Assembly: GCA_027922465.2 (NCBI GenBank) | Contig: BQMF02000370.1 | Coordinates: forward strand, 124,001-188,000 | Reading direction: 5' to 3' | Source of the DNA: Turritopsis dohrnii | Taxonomy: Eukaryota > Cnidaria > Hydrozoa > Anthoathecata > Oceaniidae | Length of the DNA: 64,000 nt | Part shown: positions 1 through 38,000 of the stretch, one piece after another | Numbering within the stretch: position 1 is the stretch's first letter | Layout of the letters: every line of letters begins with the position of its first letter | Notes under the pieces: model-generated | The model's input: the letters and a program-made list of their open reading frames with translations, nothing else | Databases searched by the model: none | What the model was told of the DNA's origin: nothing | Translations under genes and position numbers: made by a program

Positions 1-217
1 ATGTAGCCAGTATTTTGGAGTCAAGTCTAGAAATGTCTGAATATTTTTAAATCAACCAGGACTGATTAAGAGACCCATTTATGATCCTGACACTACAAAC
101 TTTTATAAGAACTACCAATGATGTTTACAGTAGCAAGATACTGCCTTTCAATCGAAAAATTTGTGTCAAAATTTGTTATAGTAAAATGTGTACCTTCATT
201 TATTTTCTACTTTTTAG

Positions 218-24448
<24,231 letters not shown>

Positions 24449-25030
24449 CACCTGTGGATCTAATTATTACATTATTAAGTAATCAGAGTTAAAAAGGATT
24501 TTGCGCATCCTGAAGATATCTCTAATAGTCTGGTGAAAAATGAGAACTCACTTTACATTCTTGATAAAAAATATGCTTTTGACCTATATTTTAGTAAGAA
24601 AATTATGTTTTTTAGAGAATAGACTATCTTGTAAAAACTAATTTATAGCTACGAAAATTAAAATATTGTTACAAACTATTTGATGTGCTGTGATTTATGT
24701 TATCCATCTTCCATGCAATCACAATCAATCGATCATGCAAAATTTTCATCAGAATAAGAGATGATGTTTTGCAAAACCCACCTTTTTTTATAAAACGTTT
24801 TATGTATAAAAGTGACATATAAAACTTATTATATAAAATCATTTTTGATGAGCTTTGTTTTTGTTTGTTTTTCTCCAATAATTCCTTGACTTTTTTCTTT
24901 ATATATAGCCACAAGCCACTTGTGTGTCTATCCAACATGAAGTCAAGCATATTAATGGTTACATATGAGACCTATGTTTATTTTCATGAGATTTAAGTAC
25001 TGAAGAAAAAACAGAAAACAATTGAGTTAA
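24449..25030. other. Spacer between BLTP2 and the Harbinger element
   Basis: AT-rich, presumably the BLTP2 3' untranslated region and flank. No coding exon or clear repeat is seen. Confidence 0.4.
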
Positions 25031-25308
25031 AGGCTGAAATACACTATCATTTTTCAATGATCATTTTTCAATTATCATTGAAAAATGACAGTGTATTCAG
25101 AAAAAAATGTCGTTTTTTACACTCTAATTTTCAATGACATTGAAAAATGATAAGTTGAACATGTTCAACTTTTAATTTTTCGATGTCATTTTTTTTCTAT
25201 TGTTTCGAATCGAATCTATTGTTTTCGCGCACGTGTTCGTTGCACGCGATGCGATTTTAGACGTTAACATAAACGAAAACAACATTTTGAAGACTTTTAC
25301 ACGCGAAA

Positions 25309-25380
25309 ATGAAGACGGAAGAAGCAACTGAAACATTTATTGAAATTTGGAGGAGTCAACCAAGTTTTAATCGCATGTAA
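25309..25380 (+). pseudogene. Harbinger Myb/SANT-like protein, 5' remnant
   Basis: A 23-codon frame whose core TETFIEIWRSQPSFN resembles the opening helix of Myb/SANT-like domains carried by the second gene of PIF/Harbinger elements. It stops at the deletion junction. The corresponding frame in copy B has an early stop. Confidence 0.5.
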
Positions 25381-25583
25381 ATAGCTTCGCAAAATTCAAG
25401 GATTAACTGGGACAGTGCTATAACTTGAACAGAGATTGGGTCTCGTATTTCTTTCGTAATATCACCGTCTATGAGATGAAGCAGCTCATCGAAAATATTC
25501 GGTGGCATTCTTAAAAATCTCGTATATTCTGCGATTTCTCTCACACGTAATTCATGCAAGAGAGTATTATATGCCAAGTTCAT
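25356..25583 (-). pseudogene. Harbinger transposase, 5' remnant (copy A)
   Basis: 75 codons beginning MNLAYNTLLHELRVREIAEY, followed by RFLRMPPNIFDELLHLID. This matches the N-terminal part of Harbinger (HARBI1-like) transposases, before the catalytic DDE domain, which is absent. Degraded upstream coding continues to about 25705. Translation runs into the deletion junction and ends. Confidence 0.75.
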
Positions 25584-26056
25584 TTTGTCTATTTAGCCAT
25601 GCCTTTACCCATGCACTTCTTTTTTTTTGGTTTTCTGCGTTCAACTCTCTTTTTTGATAAAATGTAAACAACGACAGCAGCTGCTTTTTCTTCTTCAGGG
25701 TCCATGCTTATAATTTTCAATGATAGTGTATTCGCGCCAAAATTTTTAATTTTCAATGTCATTGGAATGTATCATTGAAAAATGATCATTAAAAAATGAT
25801 AGTGTATTTCAGCCTTAAGAAATTCTACCAAATTTTAAGGAATTTTTAAACAAATTAAATTGAATTTTTCACTGAGTATGATCATTTTTCAATAAAGCAC
25901 ACTAACGATAATGAAATAACATGGCAATAATATTTGCAGATTTTTTGTTAGAAACAGCACGATTGTCTTAATATTTTTTTCAATTTGCATAAAACATAGA
26001 AGTTTTAGTTGTGCAATTTATGTGTGAATTTGGTTAATAGAAACAAAGTGATAAAC

Positions 26057-29000
26057 ATGGGGGAGCTGAGTGTGTGGGATTATGTTGTTTTTGGTTGCAT
26101 GATGTTGTTATCCAGCATTATTGGCTTGTATCATGGTTACAAGAGCAGCAGACGTGCTGTGTCAACAGAAGAGTACTTGTTAGCTGGACAGAGTATTGGA
26201 TGGTTTCCTCTGTTTGTGTCACTGGTTGCATCTTATCTATCCGCTATTGCTTTACTTGGAATACCGAGTGAAGTATATACGTATGGTATTCAGTATGTGA
26301 TGGTCATGTTTTCTTTTCCATTTGTCATCATACAGTGTATTTTCATCTATGTTCCTGTGTTTCGGAAAAATAAAGTCACTAGTGCAAATGAGGTATACTG
26401 TATCCCTTCTTCTATTTGCATCAGTATAATTATAAGGCATTTATTACTCACTGATCCCACTTTTTCAATCCAACGATTTCTTTTCTTTTCTTCTTCTTCT
26501 TTTTTTTTCATGTTCCTTTTTCTTTATAGTACTTGAAACTGCGTTTTTCAAAATTTGTACAACTTCTTGGCTCGTTCATGTTTATAATCGAATATGTAAG
26601 TGTCCCTTTTCTTTTTCATACGAAGGCGTATTATTAATAAAAGTTATATTCATATTGGAACACAAGGGCTAGAATTCTCCATCTAAACTGCAATGGCTTC
26701 TAATTGTTATTTTTTCATTTTTCGGCATTATGCTTTAGGTGCTATACTTATCAGTGGTCCTATATGCTCCAGCAATTGCTTTGCAAGCAGGTTAGAACAG
26801 TATTTCTCGATTTCGTACTTCAGTAGGTATGTATTTCATCTACTTTTGTACTAGACGAAAAACTATTCAGTTCAACTTTGTATAGTTTCAGTCTTACAGT
26901 ACATTTTTTTTCTCTCACCGCGGGTACTGCATTAATCAATGAAACAGCGATGCCATAATGCATGAAAACCATTATGTAAATTCTTAAGTATGTTTTTAGG
27001 AGTGATTGTTTAAATTTTTAGGTCTAGTTAACTGTTTTCTTTTTCTTTTAAGTATGTATACAACTATACACATTACACTTTACATCAGACAGTATGTACA
27101 TCCATCAATACCACTTACTGAAATATCGTGGTTAAGTGCCAATATTTTCCCTTATTAGCCTTTAAGCAATTGCCATTTTTGAGTTCAACTTTTGTATGAA
27201 GGAGAGCTCAGATAAGTAGTCCATTATTAATAATGTAAAAGCACGAGAATAATAGTCAATAATTATGACTGTGACCGAAAAAACAATATTAGTTTTTCAA
27301 ATCATATCCATGCCATAAGGGCCATTAGGTTCATGTTATATTTGCAAACTAAACTTCTCCATCTAGTTGCGAAGGTTCCTTTCTGGATCTCACTTGTTAC
27401 GACAGGCATTGTATGCAACATATACACAACTTTTGTAAGTTCTTTTAATTTTCATGCAGAAATACTGTGATTTCATTTTAAATGCTATGTTTTCGCTTCT
27501 CTGAATAATGTATAGTAACCTAATTAACAAACAAGGTTATACTATTAACCGAGTGGGCAAAATCGTCAAAAAGTCACTGCGATGAAGAGCATTTCTATTG
27601 AAATTGTGTCTGTATTTCTATTGAAATACAACTCCTTGGCAGTGTTTTTGCTATAGATTTACCCGCTGGGTAGTGTTCAGTTGTTAATCAACAATATTTG
27701 AAAGTTAATTCAGAAAGACAATAAGGTCATCCCTTCTTTTCTTTTAATATAACGTTAATGTTTCATCATAGAGATCCTCTGGAGAGCATAAAAATAATCT
27801 CAACTTTCCCATTACTATTTCCTCTTCTTTTATTCCTCTTATTTTGTATTTTCTTGGAATTTTTAGGGAGGAATGAAAGGTGTGATTTGGACAGACGTGT
27901 TTCAAATGCTTGTCATGGTGGTTGGCTTGTGTGTTGTGGTTGCTATTGGCTCTGCTGAAGTTGGAGGAATTCGAAAAGTTTTTGAGATTGCTAAAGATGG
28001 TGGCAGATTGAATTTCTTCAAGTAATTCAGATTATGTTGAGCTTTTAACTTACTTTCACTTGGGGTCTTCTCCTCATTTTCTCTCATATCAGCTGCCATT
28101 TTCTCTGTCACTGTTGCGCAAAGATGTTTAGTATTTTGATTAACTTTTCAAAGTACTTTTGGCTTTCTTAAATTTTTAAATCAATTTCAAAGTCTTAAAA
28201 GTCCCCAAAAAGCGCACTGATAAAAGAGTAGCTGTTCGTTGTTTTCTTCCCCTAGTTTTGATCCGGATCCAACAGTTCGAAATACATTTTGGAGTCTTAT
28301 ATTTGGTGGGATGTTCAGTGCTATGCCTGTTTACTGTGCTGGTCAGATGATGGTTCAAAGATTTGCTGCAGGAAAGTCCTTGAGAACTGTCAACATGTAA
28401 GTAACGTCATCTTCATGTATTGAAAAGCCGTACAGTGTGAAAGGTATCAGTAAACATCGCGGTTATCTAAGAAGGTGGAAGACTCACTGTAATTTCAATT
28501 GTTCACACAGTGAAGAATTGCTTACTACAGTGAACTTTTCTATAAGTATAAGATGCAAAGTATGTGAATGAACAACGTGTTTTCCGATAGAAAAGTGAAG
28601 TGTATTATAGGACATAAGGCCAGGGCTTTTAAATTTGTTTCTGCAATGAATCATACATGCAACTGCTGTAGTGCCTTGATTCTTTAGTTAGAGTGTTGTT
28701 TGTGTTGTTTGTTTGTTGTTGTTTGTTTGTTGTTGTTTGTTTGTGTTGTTTGTTTGTTGTTGTTTGTGGAACCATTTCATTATTGGATTTTATCAATGTC
28801 ATTTTCCCATTGCATTGTGCTAGTTGAAAGATGGCCAATTTTCCCATTGCATTGTGCTAGTTGAAAGATGGCCAATTTTCCCATTGCATTGTGCTAGTTG
28901 AAAGATGGCCAATTTTCCCATTGCATTGTGCTAGTTGAAAGATGGCCAATTTTCCCATTGCATTGTGCTAGTTGAAAGATGGCCAATTTTCCCATTGCAT

Positions 29001-32000
29001 TGTGCTAGTTGAAAGGTGGCCAATTTTCCCATTGCATTGTGCTAGTTGAAAGATGGCCAATTTTCCCATTGCATTGTGCTAGTTGAAAGATGGCCAATTT
29101 TCCCATTGCATTGTGCTAGTTGAAAGATGGCCAATTTTCCCATTGCATTGTGCTAGTTGAAAGATGGCCAATGACTGACCTTGTTCCCACCAGGCAAAAT
29201 TTGCTGAATAATCACTGCGGTGAAGAACATTTCTATAGAAAAGCACATACATGTACACACATTTCAATGAAAACACACTTCGCCACAGTGACATTTAAAC
29301 GATTTTGACCACTGTTTTTGTTTGTTTGTTTGTTTGTTTAGTGCACTCCTAATGAACATTCCTGGGTTAGTGTTGGTGATGGGACTTTGTTCCATCACAG
29401 GTTTGGTGATGTATGCAGTCTACCAGAAATGCGATTTGCGTCAGGACACAAAAATACAAAGTAACGATCAGGTAGCTAAGGGTGGGTTCGTGTTTTTTTT
29501 ATTTTTACAAGTGTCAGTATCGACGAATGCTATTACAGTGTATTTTATTTAGCATTTATGCATTTATGCAGATGTACAAGTACATCCATTTTAAAATATT
29601 GTTATTTTTTTTTGGTTTTTTTTAGATTTTAGCTTTCTTCCTTGTTAATAAGTTATCTCATTTGAAAGGTGTTCCTGGAGTGTTTATGGCGAGTTTATTT
29701 AGTGGAGCTCTAAGGTAAAAATCTCATTCATTCTGCTTTATAATGATGATACTGTATGATTCAAAGATTTTCCAATTATTTTTTTGGTAAAGTAAGGATT
29801 CCTTTGTTTTGTTCTGTTCAATGACAGACAGAAGAAAAGTTGACTATTTTTCATCTTTTTTGCTCGACTTCTTAGCAACAGCCAATCAGAAAACATAGAT
29901 TTTCTTTTTTTATTTTGAATATCCGCTGGCAGTTTTCTTGTGAGATAACTTCCACGAGGGAGCCAATCATTTTTGACTTAAAGACATCCGTGGTGGAGTA
30001 AAGTATTTAAAATACCCGTGGTTTCTCCTCCTCTTCCTCCTCCTACTGCTACCTCCAAGTTACAAACGCTTTCATGCAACGTTTGCATGACATCGTTGTC
30101 GAATTCGCGTTTTCAGACAAATTTGGATTTTCAGTTGACCAATTTTCATAAAAATTTGTACAAAGCATGTATTACATGTATTACATATGAAAGGTGATGA
30201 TTTCAAATTTGACAGTCATTTTGTCAGATTTGACTAAGATTGGACAATTTGGGCCAAATTTGGACCAAATTCGGAAGTTCTCCAATATTCATAAAAATTT
30301 GTACAAAGCACAAATAGAAGATATTAATTTTGGATTTGCCAGTCATTTTGTTAGATTTGACCAAATTTTGGCAATTCGGCAATGTTGTATTTTTGAGACT
30401 AGATATATATCGTTGTGTTACGTCCTGAAGTCTTCTTTGTTTCAGCGCTTTGTTAATAATAAGCAGCTATTTGTTGTATTTCCACTGACATCAGCATTGT
30501 GGAATCTCAGCTCTCTATCTAATAGTTGTCTCGAAGCTTCACTAATTTTGTTTTCTAAATTCACTTTTAAAATACCATGCAGAGGTGGAGGGGTTCGTGA
30601 TTTGTATGTACATTGCGTATTATAAGGAGGGGGTCTTTACTTTGCATTCGGATGCGTATACAGCTGGGGGAGGGGCAGGGGTCCAAAGATCTCGAAAGCA
30701 TGCGTGCGTACTTGAAATATGCTAACACTTGTTAAATGTTAAAATTCAAGATAGTGAAGAGTGTGCCAGAGCCCTCAAAGTTTGCTTCACTTTTTTGTGA
30801 TAATTTTCTGATATGTTTTAAACTTATCATTTTTTGTACATGATAACGTGTTTGGTGTTTTACATAAAGTTCATCTAACAATTTGAAAGCATCAAAACTT
30901 CATGGTGTAAACATTATAAAATTTGTTTGGGTTAGTGAGGGTTAGGTTCAGTCTATGCCTCGTTCTTTCAGACTATTTTAAGAAGCTTTAATCGAGAAGT
31001 TTGATGCTTTCAAATTGTTACATGAACACACCCGTTACTTGCTAATTTTAAGGCGAACAAACTTTCGTTGAAGAGTCTTGCAAAAGCGTCAAAAGAATGA
31101 GACTTCAAACCAAACTAAACTTGACAACCTCAACCAAAGTTTACAAGAATTTTACTTTCTAATACCTTTCGTCAAATCAATCTATGTCTTTCCCTATTAT
31201 ACCAAACATTGAACCTAATCTACATGTACCTTTAAGATAATCTTTGTCCATAAGTTTTTATTTTCTTTGATTTGTTTGCGTTCTATGCTGAGGTTGGATT
31301 TACTAACTATTTAGGCCATAGTCGTATAGGTTTGCCTCACTAGATGGGATATGAATGAGTTGTGACACTAGCTAGGCCATAGTCGTACAGGTTTGCCTCA
31401 CTAGATGGGATATGAATGAGTTGTTACACTAGCTAGGCCGTAGTCGTACAGGTTTGCCTCACTAGATGGGATATGAATGAGTTGTTACACTAGCTAGGCC
31501 ATAGTCGTACAGGTTTGGGAAACCAAAATCTTGACCAAGTCTTTTTTTCTATTTTTTCAGCACAGCATCCTCTGGTTTGAATTCGTTAGCTGCAGTAACT
31601 TATGAAGACTTTGTGAGGACATTTTATCCGAACTTGAGTCCTGTAACGGCAACAAGAATTTCCAAGCTGATCGGTAAGTTATCTGTATATTGGGCTACCA
31701 TTCGTTATGGATGACTGTCATCCGTTATACATTATCGGTAAAAAATCCTTCGGTAAAAAGTGACGAATTTTTGTTTTGGTGACGAATATTTTATACCGAC
31801 GAAATTTTTTACGGCGAATTGGCATTTTTATTTGGTTAGTGTTTTGCATTTTATACCTTAAAGACACCTTAACACCATATTTTTGCTTAATTCGTGTTGC
31901 TAAGTTTTGCGCCTGTTACAAAAGTATTAGCATTTTGTCCATCCGACACGATAACTGTTTGTTTCAATATTTTTTGACTATCATCCTTGTAGAAATCATG

Positions 32001-35000
32001 TTTTGGAATTTTCTATTCTAGTATACTTTCGAAAAACGTTTGCTTGATATTGTATCATAAACGTGCTGTTTTTAATATAGCCCTAAGTATCGATTTGTCC
32101 GCTCGACATAAAACAAGTACTTTTGTAACAGACCCTATTGGAAAATAAATAGAATACGTTGAAAGTCATTCGAGCAAAATTGATTTTCAAATAATACTGA
32201 TAATTATTTTATACTTTTAAAAGTGTCAATAAAGTCAACTAAAGAAAAACAGGAAAAATCAACGTTTTCTAATATGTGTTCTATAAAGCTGCTGGGCAAA
32301 AAAATTTCGTCAGTAAAAAATAACGAATTTTGTCTAGGTGAGGAATATTTATTACCGAGGAAATTTTTTGCCAACGAAATTTTTTACCGACGGATTTTTT
32401 ACCGATAAGGTAAGTGACTTTTCTCTTTTCGGGCAGAAGACTGGGTAGGTGATCTATCGCAAGAAATATTCATTTACATATTAATATATTGAACTCCTTG
32501 AAATTGATACGGTGTCTCGTCTTTGCTTCATAGCGTTCCTGTATGGTTTGTTGGTTCTTGGTTGTGCTTTCCTGGTTTCATACGTAGGGACTATGGTTTT
32601 ACAGGTGCCTCCTTCATTCATCTTCATTTTTTCTAGGTTTTTCATTTATTTTTTCAATTTCCGCGCTTATAGCGTAGGAAATTGTTTGGTTTACACCAAT
32701 GATATATATATCTCACTAGATGTCTAACTCCCGTAAAAACGCTATCAAAAGAGTGAGGCCGAAAAAAAAAATTGGCAGCCATTATAAATAGTGGCAAAAA
32801 ATGTAAACAGTGTGCAGTGTAATGGGCGAAAAAGTGAAAGAATTAGCAATAACATGAGTTATGATCTTGTATGTTTATTTATTTTGATGGAAAAATAGTT
32901 ATTGAACTTAATACAAACTACGATTATAAAAACAAAAGGCAATAAGTTCGAAAATTATGCAGCTGTCGTTATTTTCATGTCTATATTATTCTAAACAATT
33001 AGACTACGTTTGGAAATATAACGAACACAGTATCTTTTTTTATATTTGGCTGTTTCAATGTCTTTTGTAGGTTCGTTCTAGAAGAAACTGATGTGTATAT
33101 AAATGTTTTTGGGTAACTTCAGCATATGGCATCATGTCAGGCATAAAAACAAGCTCTCATATTCAAAATCAAAATTGCATTTTTATTGATGACAGATTTG
33201 ATCCTTTTTGTGAAAATGTGCCGCTGTTCCATCACATGTGATGCTGTGGCCTATCAGATTACTGATTATATACTGAATACTAATTTATAAACCTCTTTTG
33301 CAAGTGAATATAAAGTTGTGATGCTGGTTTACAAAACCAAAATTTACAAAACCCTTGACTTGGATGCGTGTTTCCTGTGGTTCATTATGACAATGTTGTG
33401 ATTAGCCCAACATACATAACTAAATCTGACGATCTATGTTAGCAATATTGATACTTTAGTTCCCAGTATCGATTTGCAGAATCAAAAGATATGGAAACAA
33501 CAAATCAAGATTGGTCATAATTTCCAATGGGGAAAGTAGTAGATGGGAATTCACATTTTGTCAATATATTGGTTGTTTGTTTGAGAACTATGTTAAGAAG
33601 ATTGAAACAATTCCCAACGAGAAGCTGCTGTGTTGAAACATTAACATAAATGCGTGTGATGAAATTTTCCATGTGTCCACCTGAGAAGAGCCATATGTTT
33701 CCTGATAGAATATTTTATGCATGGTTTGTTTTGATTTGGAAATTTTGCAACTACCAATTTGTTTATTTATTTTGAGTTTTGTATCATTTTACTCAGCTTC
33801 TACATTGGTTTATTTATGTAGCATTTATCCAGTTTATCTTTGTCTAGTCATGGTTTTCTCGTCCTATGCTAATCTTGTTTTTCTACCCATGCCCACAGTT
33901 TGGTTTATATTTTATGATTGATTGATATATACATATTATTTAGTTCTTTTTTCTGTCTTGTTTACAAGTGTTGAAATATATTTGTTCGAAAGCAGTAAAT
34001 CTGCAGTTCTTTTTGTGGGAAGTTTCCTGGGGCCTTTTGGTGGTGTTTAATGAATGTGGTATCAGGAATTTGAAGATAGACGGAATGGCATTAGATTTCC
34101 AATATGGTTTTGAATTACCAAAACTGAAGAGTATATAATCTCTTGGGAGAAAGTGTTTACTGCACATACAGGAATGTTTTGTTGGTGAATCTTTCTCTTA
34201 AATAAAGCTCATTTATCCATTTGGCACATAATTTTCGATCGGAAACGCATAAAATGGATACTACAACCGTTCTGAAATTGATTTGTGCATCTACTGGAAC
34301 ATAAGACTTAAAAACATGGTTTTATTTTTCTATTTGTGTTTAAACAAATTCACTTTCGTTTTCACTCTTGCCACTATTTATAATGGCTGCCAATATTTTT
34401 TTTGGCCTCACTACGGGAATTGTAGTCGGACATCTAGCGCTTCGCTTATATATATCATTGGTTTACACATTCTATCTATCTATCTATCTGTATATGTAAC
34501 ACTTTTTTGCCGCTTTCGGAAAGTCCGTTCGGATTTCGGATTGTTTGTTTATTCAGAATAGTTAATGACTGACCAACTTAGGACAGGTTTGACTAAAATT
34601 GGGCAATTTAGACAAGGTGCTGATTTAGAAGTTGACGGTCATTTTGTCAGACTTGACTAAAATTGGACAATTTGGGCCAAATTTGGACAAAATTTCGAGA
34701 GTTCTTCAATTTTCATGAAATTTTGCATGGATTACATTTGAAAGGTGCTGATTTCAATTTTGACAGTCATTTTGTCAGAATTGACTAAAATTGGACAATT
34801 TGGGCCAAATTTGGACAAAATTTCGAGAGTTCTTCAATTTTCATGAAATTTTGCATGGATTACATTTGAAAGGTGCTGATTTCAATTTTGACAGTCATTT
34901 TGTCAGAATTGACTAAAATTGGACAATTTGGGCCAAATTTGGACAAAATTTCGAGAGTTCTTCAATTTTCATGAAATTTTGCATGGATTACAATTGAAAG

Positions 35001-38000
35001 GTGCTGATTTCAATTTTGACAGTCATTTTGTCAGAATTGACTAAAATTGGACAATTTGGGCCAAATTTGGACAAAATTTCGAGAGTTCTTCAATTTTCAT
35101 GAAATTTTGCATGGATTACATTTGAAAGGTGCTGATTTCAATTTTGACAGTCATTTTGTCAGAATTGACTAAAATTGGACAATTTGGGCCAAATTTGGAC
35201 CAAATTTCGAGAGTTCTTCAATTTTCATGAAATTTTGCATGGATTACATTTGAAAGGTGCTGATTTCAATTTTGACAGTCATTTTGTCAGAATTGACTAA
35301 AATTGGACAATTTGGGCCAAATTTGGACCAAATTTCGAAAGTTCTTCAAAATTCATGAAATTTTGCATGTATTACAATTGAAAGGTGCTGATTTCAATTT
35401 TGACAGTCATTTTGTCAGAATTGACTAAAATTGGACAATTTGGGCCAAATTTGGACCAAATTTTCAAAGTTTTTCAAATTTCATGGCATTTTGCATGTAT
35501 TACAATTGAAAGGTGCTGATTTCAATTTTGACAGTCATTTTGTCTGAATTGACTAAAATTGGACAATTTGGGCCAAATTTGGACAAAATTTCGAAAGTTC
35601 TTCAAATTTCATGAAATTTTGCATGGATTACAATTGAAAGGTGCTGATTTCAATTTTGATAGTCATTTTGTCAGAATTGACTAAAATTGGACAATTTGGG
35701 CCAAATTTGGACCAAATTTTCAAAGTTCTTCAAATTTCATGGAATTTTGCATGGATTACATTTGAAAGGTGCTGATTTCGAATTTGACAGTCATTTTGTC
35801 AGATTTGGCTAAAATTGGACGATTTGGACCAAATTTGGAACAAATTTCGAAAAATCTTCAATTTTCATGAAATTTTGCATGTATTACAATTGAAAGGTGC
35901 TGATTTCAAATTTGACAGTCATTTTGTCAGAATTGACTAAAATTGGACAATTTGGGCCAAATTTGGACCAAATTTCGAAAGTTCTTCAAATTTCATGAAA
36001 TTTTGCATGTATTACAATTGAAAGGTGCTGATTTCAGTTTTGACAGTCATTTTGTCAGAATTGACTAAAATTGGACAATTTGGGCCAAATTTGGACCAAA
36101 TTTTCAAAGTTCTTCAAATTTCATGGCATTTTGCATGTATTACAATTGAAAGGTGCTGATTTCAATTTTGACAGTCATTTTGTCTGAATTGACTAAAATT
36201 GGACAATTTGGGCCAAATTTGGACCAAATTTCGAAAGTTCTTCAAATTTCATGAAATTTTGCATGGATTACAATTGAAAGGTGCTGATTTCAAATTTGAC
36301 AGTCGTTTTGTCAGAATTGACTAAAATTGGACAATTTGGGCCAAATTTGGACCAAATTTTGAAAGTTCTTCAAATTTCATGAAATTTTGCATGGATTACA
36401 TTTGAAAGGTGCTGATATCAATTCTGGGAATCATTTTGTCAGATTTGACTAAAATTGGACAATTTGGGCCAAATTTGGACCAAATTTCGAAAAATCTTCA
36501 ATTTTCATGAATAAACATCATGCGTAAGATATTGATGAACTGTTTTTCTAGCCCCGAAACATCATAGTGAATTGCAAAGCTGTCAAGATTAAGTTAAATA
36601 AATTCAAGAAGGGAGTAATTTGATGAATTCCAGACTGTATCAAATTATTAGTCAGTGTACAAGTCATTCAGATATCTTGAAAATTAGCCTAAAGCAATTT
36701 CCTCGAGGGCTGATGCGGAAATTGTTCAAGCCATGAGGCTTCTAGTTTTTTATCATTATGCTCCAATGTTATTTAGAAGTGTATCTTCTGCATCATCTTT
36801 TTCTCTTTTTTTACTGTTTTGATAACTTAGTGAAGGGATTTATACACAGCTATTGAATGTATAGCTGGCATGGAAATTATAATAGTTTAATAATGTCTAT
36901 ATATTAATAGCCGATTCTCTGTCTGTTTGTTTGTTTGTAAGTCACGCAAAATGGTAGATTTAGTTGCGAGCGAAATTATTTCTTTTTTTGTGTGCGACGG
37001 GAGTTCGAAACAAATACATTGTAACCCCAATCGAACGTGACTTTTTTTGGCTGGTGAACCAATAGGAATAACGTTTTGTTTTTATTATTATTGTTAGTTT
37101 TATATTCCGATGACCACCGTTGACTTGGCTTTGAAAATAATACATCAACTAAATACAAAGAAACTAACTGAATGAACATTTTGGACAAAAAGCAGCAGTG
37201 GCAGAACATGGCAGCAGTCTCAGACAATCAAAATGTTTATAAACCGATAGGTAAAAAAAGAGTATCATGAAACAAAATATTTTTTTGCTTTTGTCTCAAA
37301 GTTGTCTTAATTTCTTTTAATCGATTTCTTTTAATCTGATCGAACGTTTTTTTTATTCACTTCATTCATTTAGCACGTGCATTTTTTTCTCCTCCCGTGT
37401 GATCTTTTTAAGAGAAACCATTTTTTCACCTACTTCTGACAGCACCCATGTTAGAGCGCGTAAAACAAAAGCTAATAATAAGTTTGAAAAGTTTTTTTCT
37501 CTCTGCATTTTGAGTGTATTGTTAAACTGATATTTGATTGGTTTAAAATCGTAAATAAAAACCAAGCAAAGGAAGTCTTAAGGCCGATTTCCATTCAGGA
37601 AAATATCCGCGCGGACGTAGGTAATCCACGCTCAGTGACTTAGAACGCATGCGTATTGGCTAATTCATAAGCGTAGTTATGTCCGCTCAGCGAGCAAAAA
37701 TAAAGTTAAAAAATTTTAACTTTTTTTAAGCCCGCCGATGTCCGCTGATAATTTCAGCCAATCGTGTCTTTTGATTTCCATTTACAGCTGTTTGGCCGCT
37801 CGGAAAATTCTACGTCCGCGCGGGCATAAGCGTTGAATGGAAATCGGCCTTTATCAGTGGTTTTAAGTGCAATAGTTTGGAGCAGGTGGTGACACAACGC
37901 AGGCTGAACATGGGCGGCGTGCGACGCCGCCTTGGCGGCTTCTATATATTAATAGCCGATTCTCCGTCTGTTTGTTTGTTTGTAAGTCACGCAAAATGGT

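Larger units (their letters stand above)
25028..25818. mobile_element. Deleted PIF/Harbinger element, copy A
   Basis: TAA at 25028-25030 and 25816-25818 flank a 785-bp element with perfect inverted ends AGGCTGAAATACACTATCA. A three-base TWA duplication is the Harbinger hallmark. Subterminal zones repeat the palindromic motif TTTTTCAATGATCATTTTTC. Remnants of two genes remain, reading inward from opposite ends: a Myb-like start (plus, 25309) and a transposase start (minus, about 25583). The middle of the element is missing. Copy B at 44722-45498 has the same structure in the opposite orientation. Confidence 0.9.

Noticed and set aside
30194..30625. 143-codon open frame in an SLC5 intron
   Set aside because: Covers satellite-related repeat and lies inside an intron of a well-supported gene.
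34615..36510. CRISPR-like repeat-spacer array
   Set aside because: Monomers are contiguous 128-bp satellite units without unique spacers, in an intron of a eukaryotic gene.
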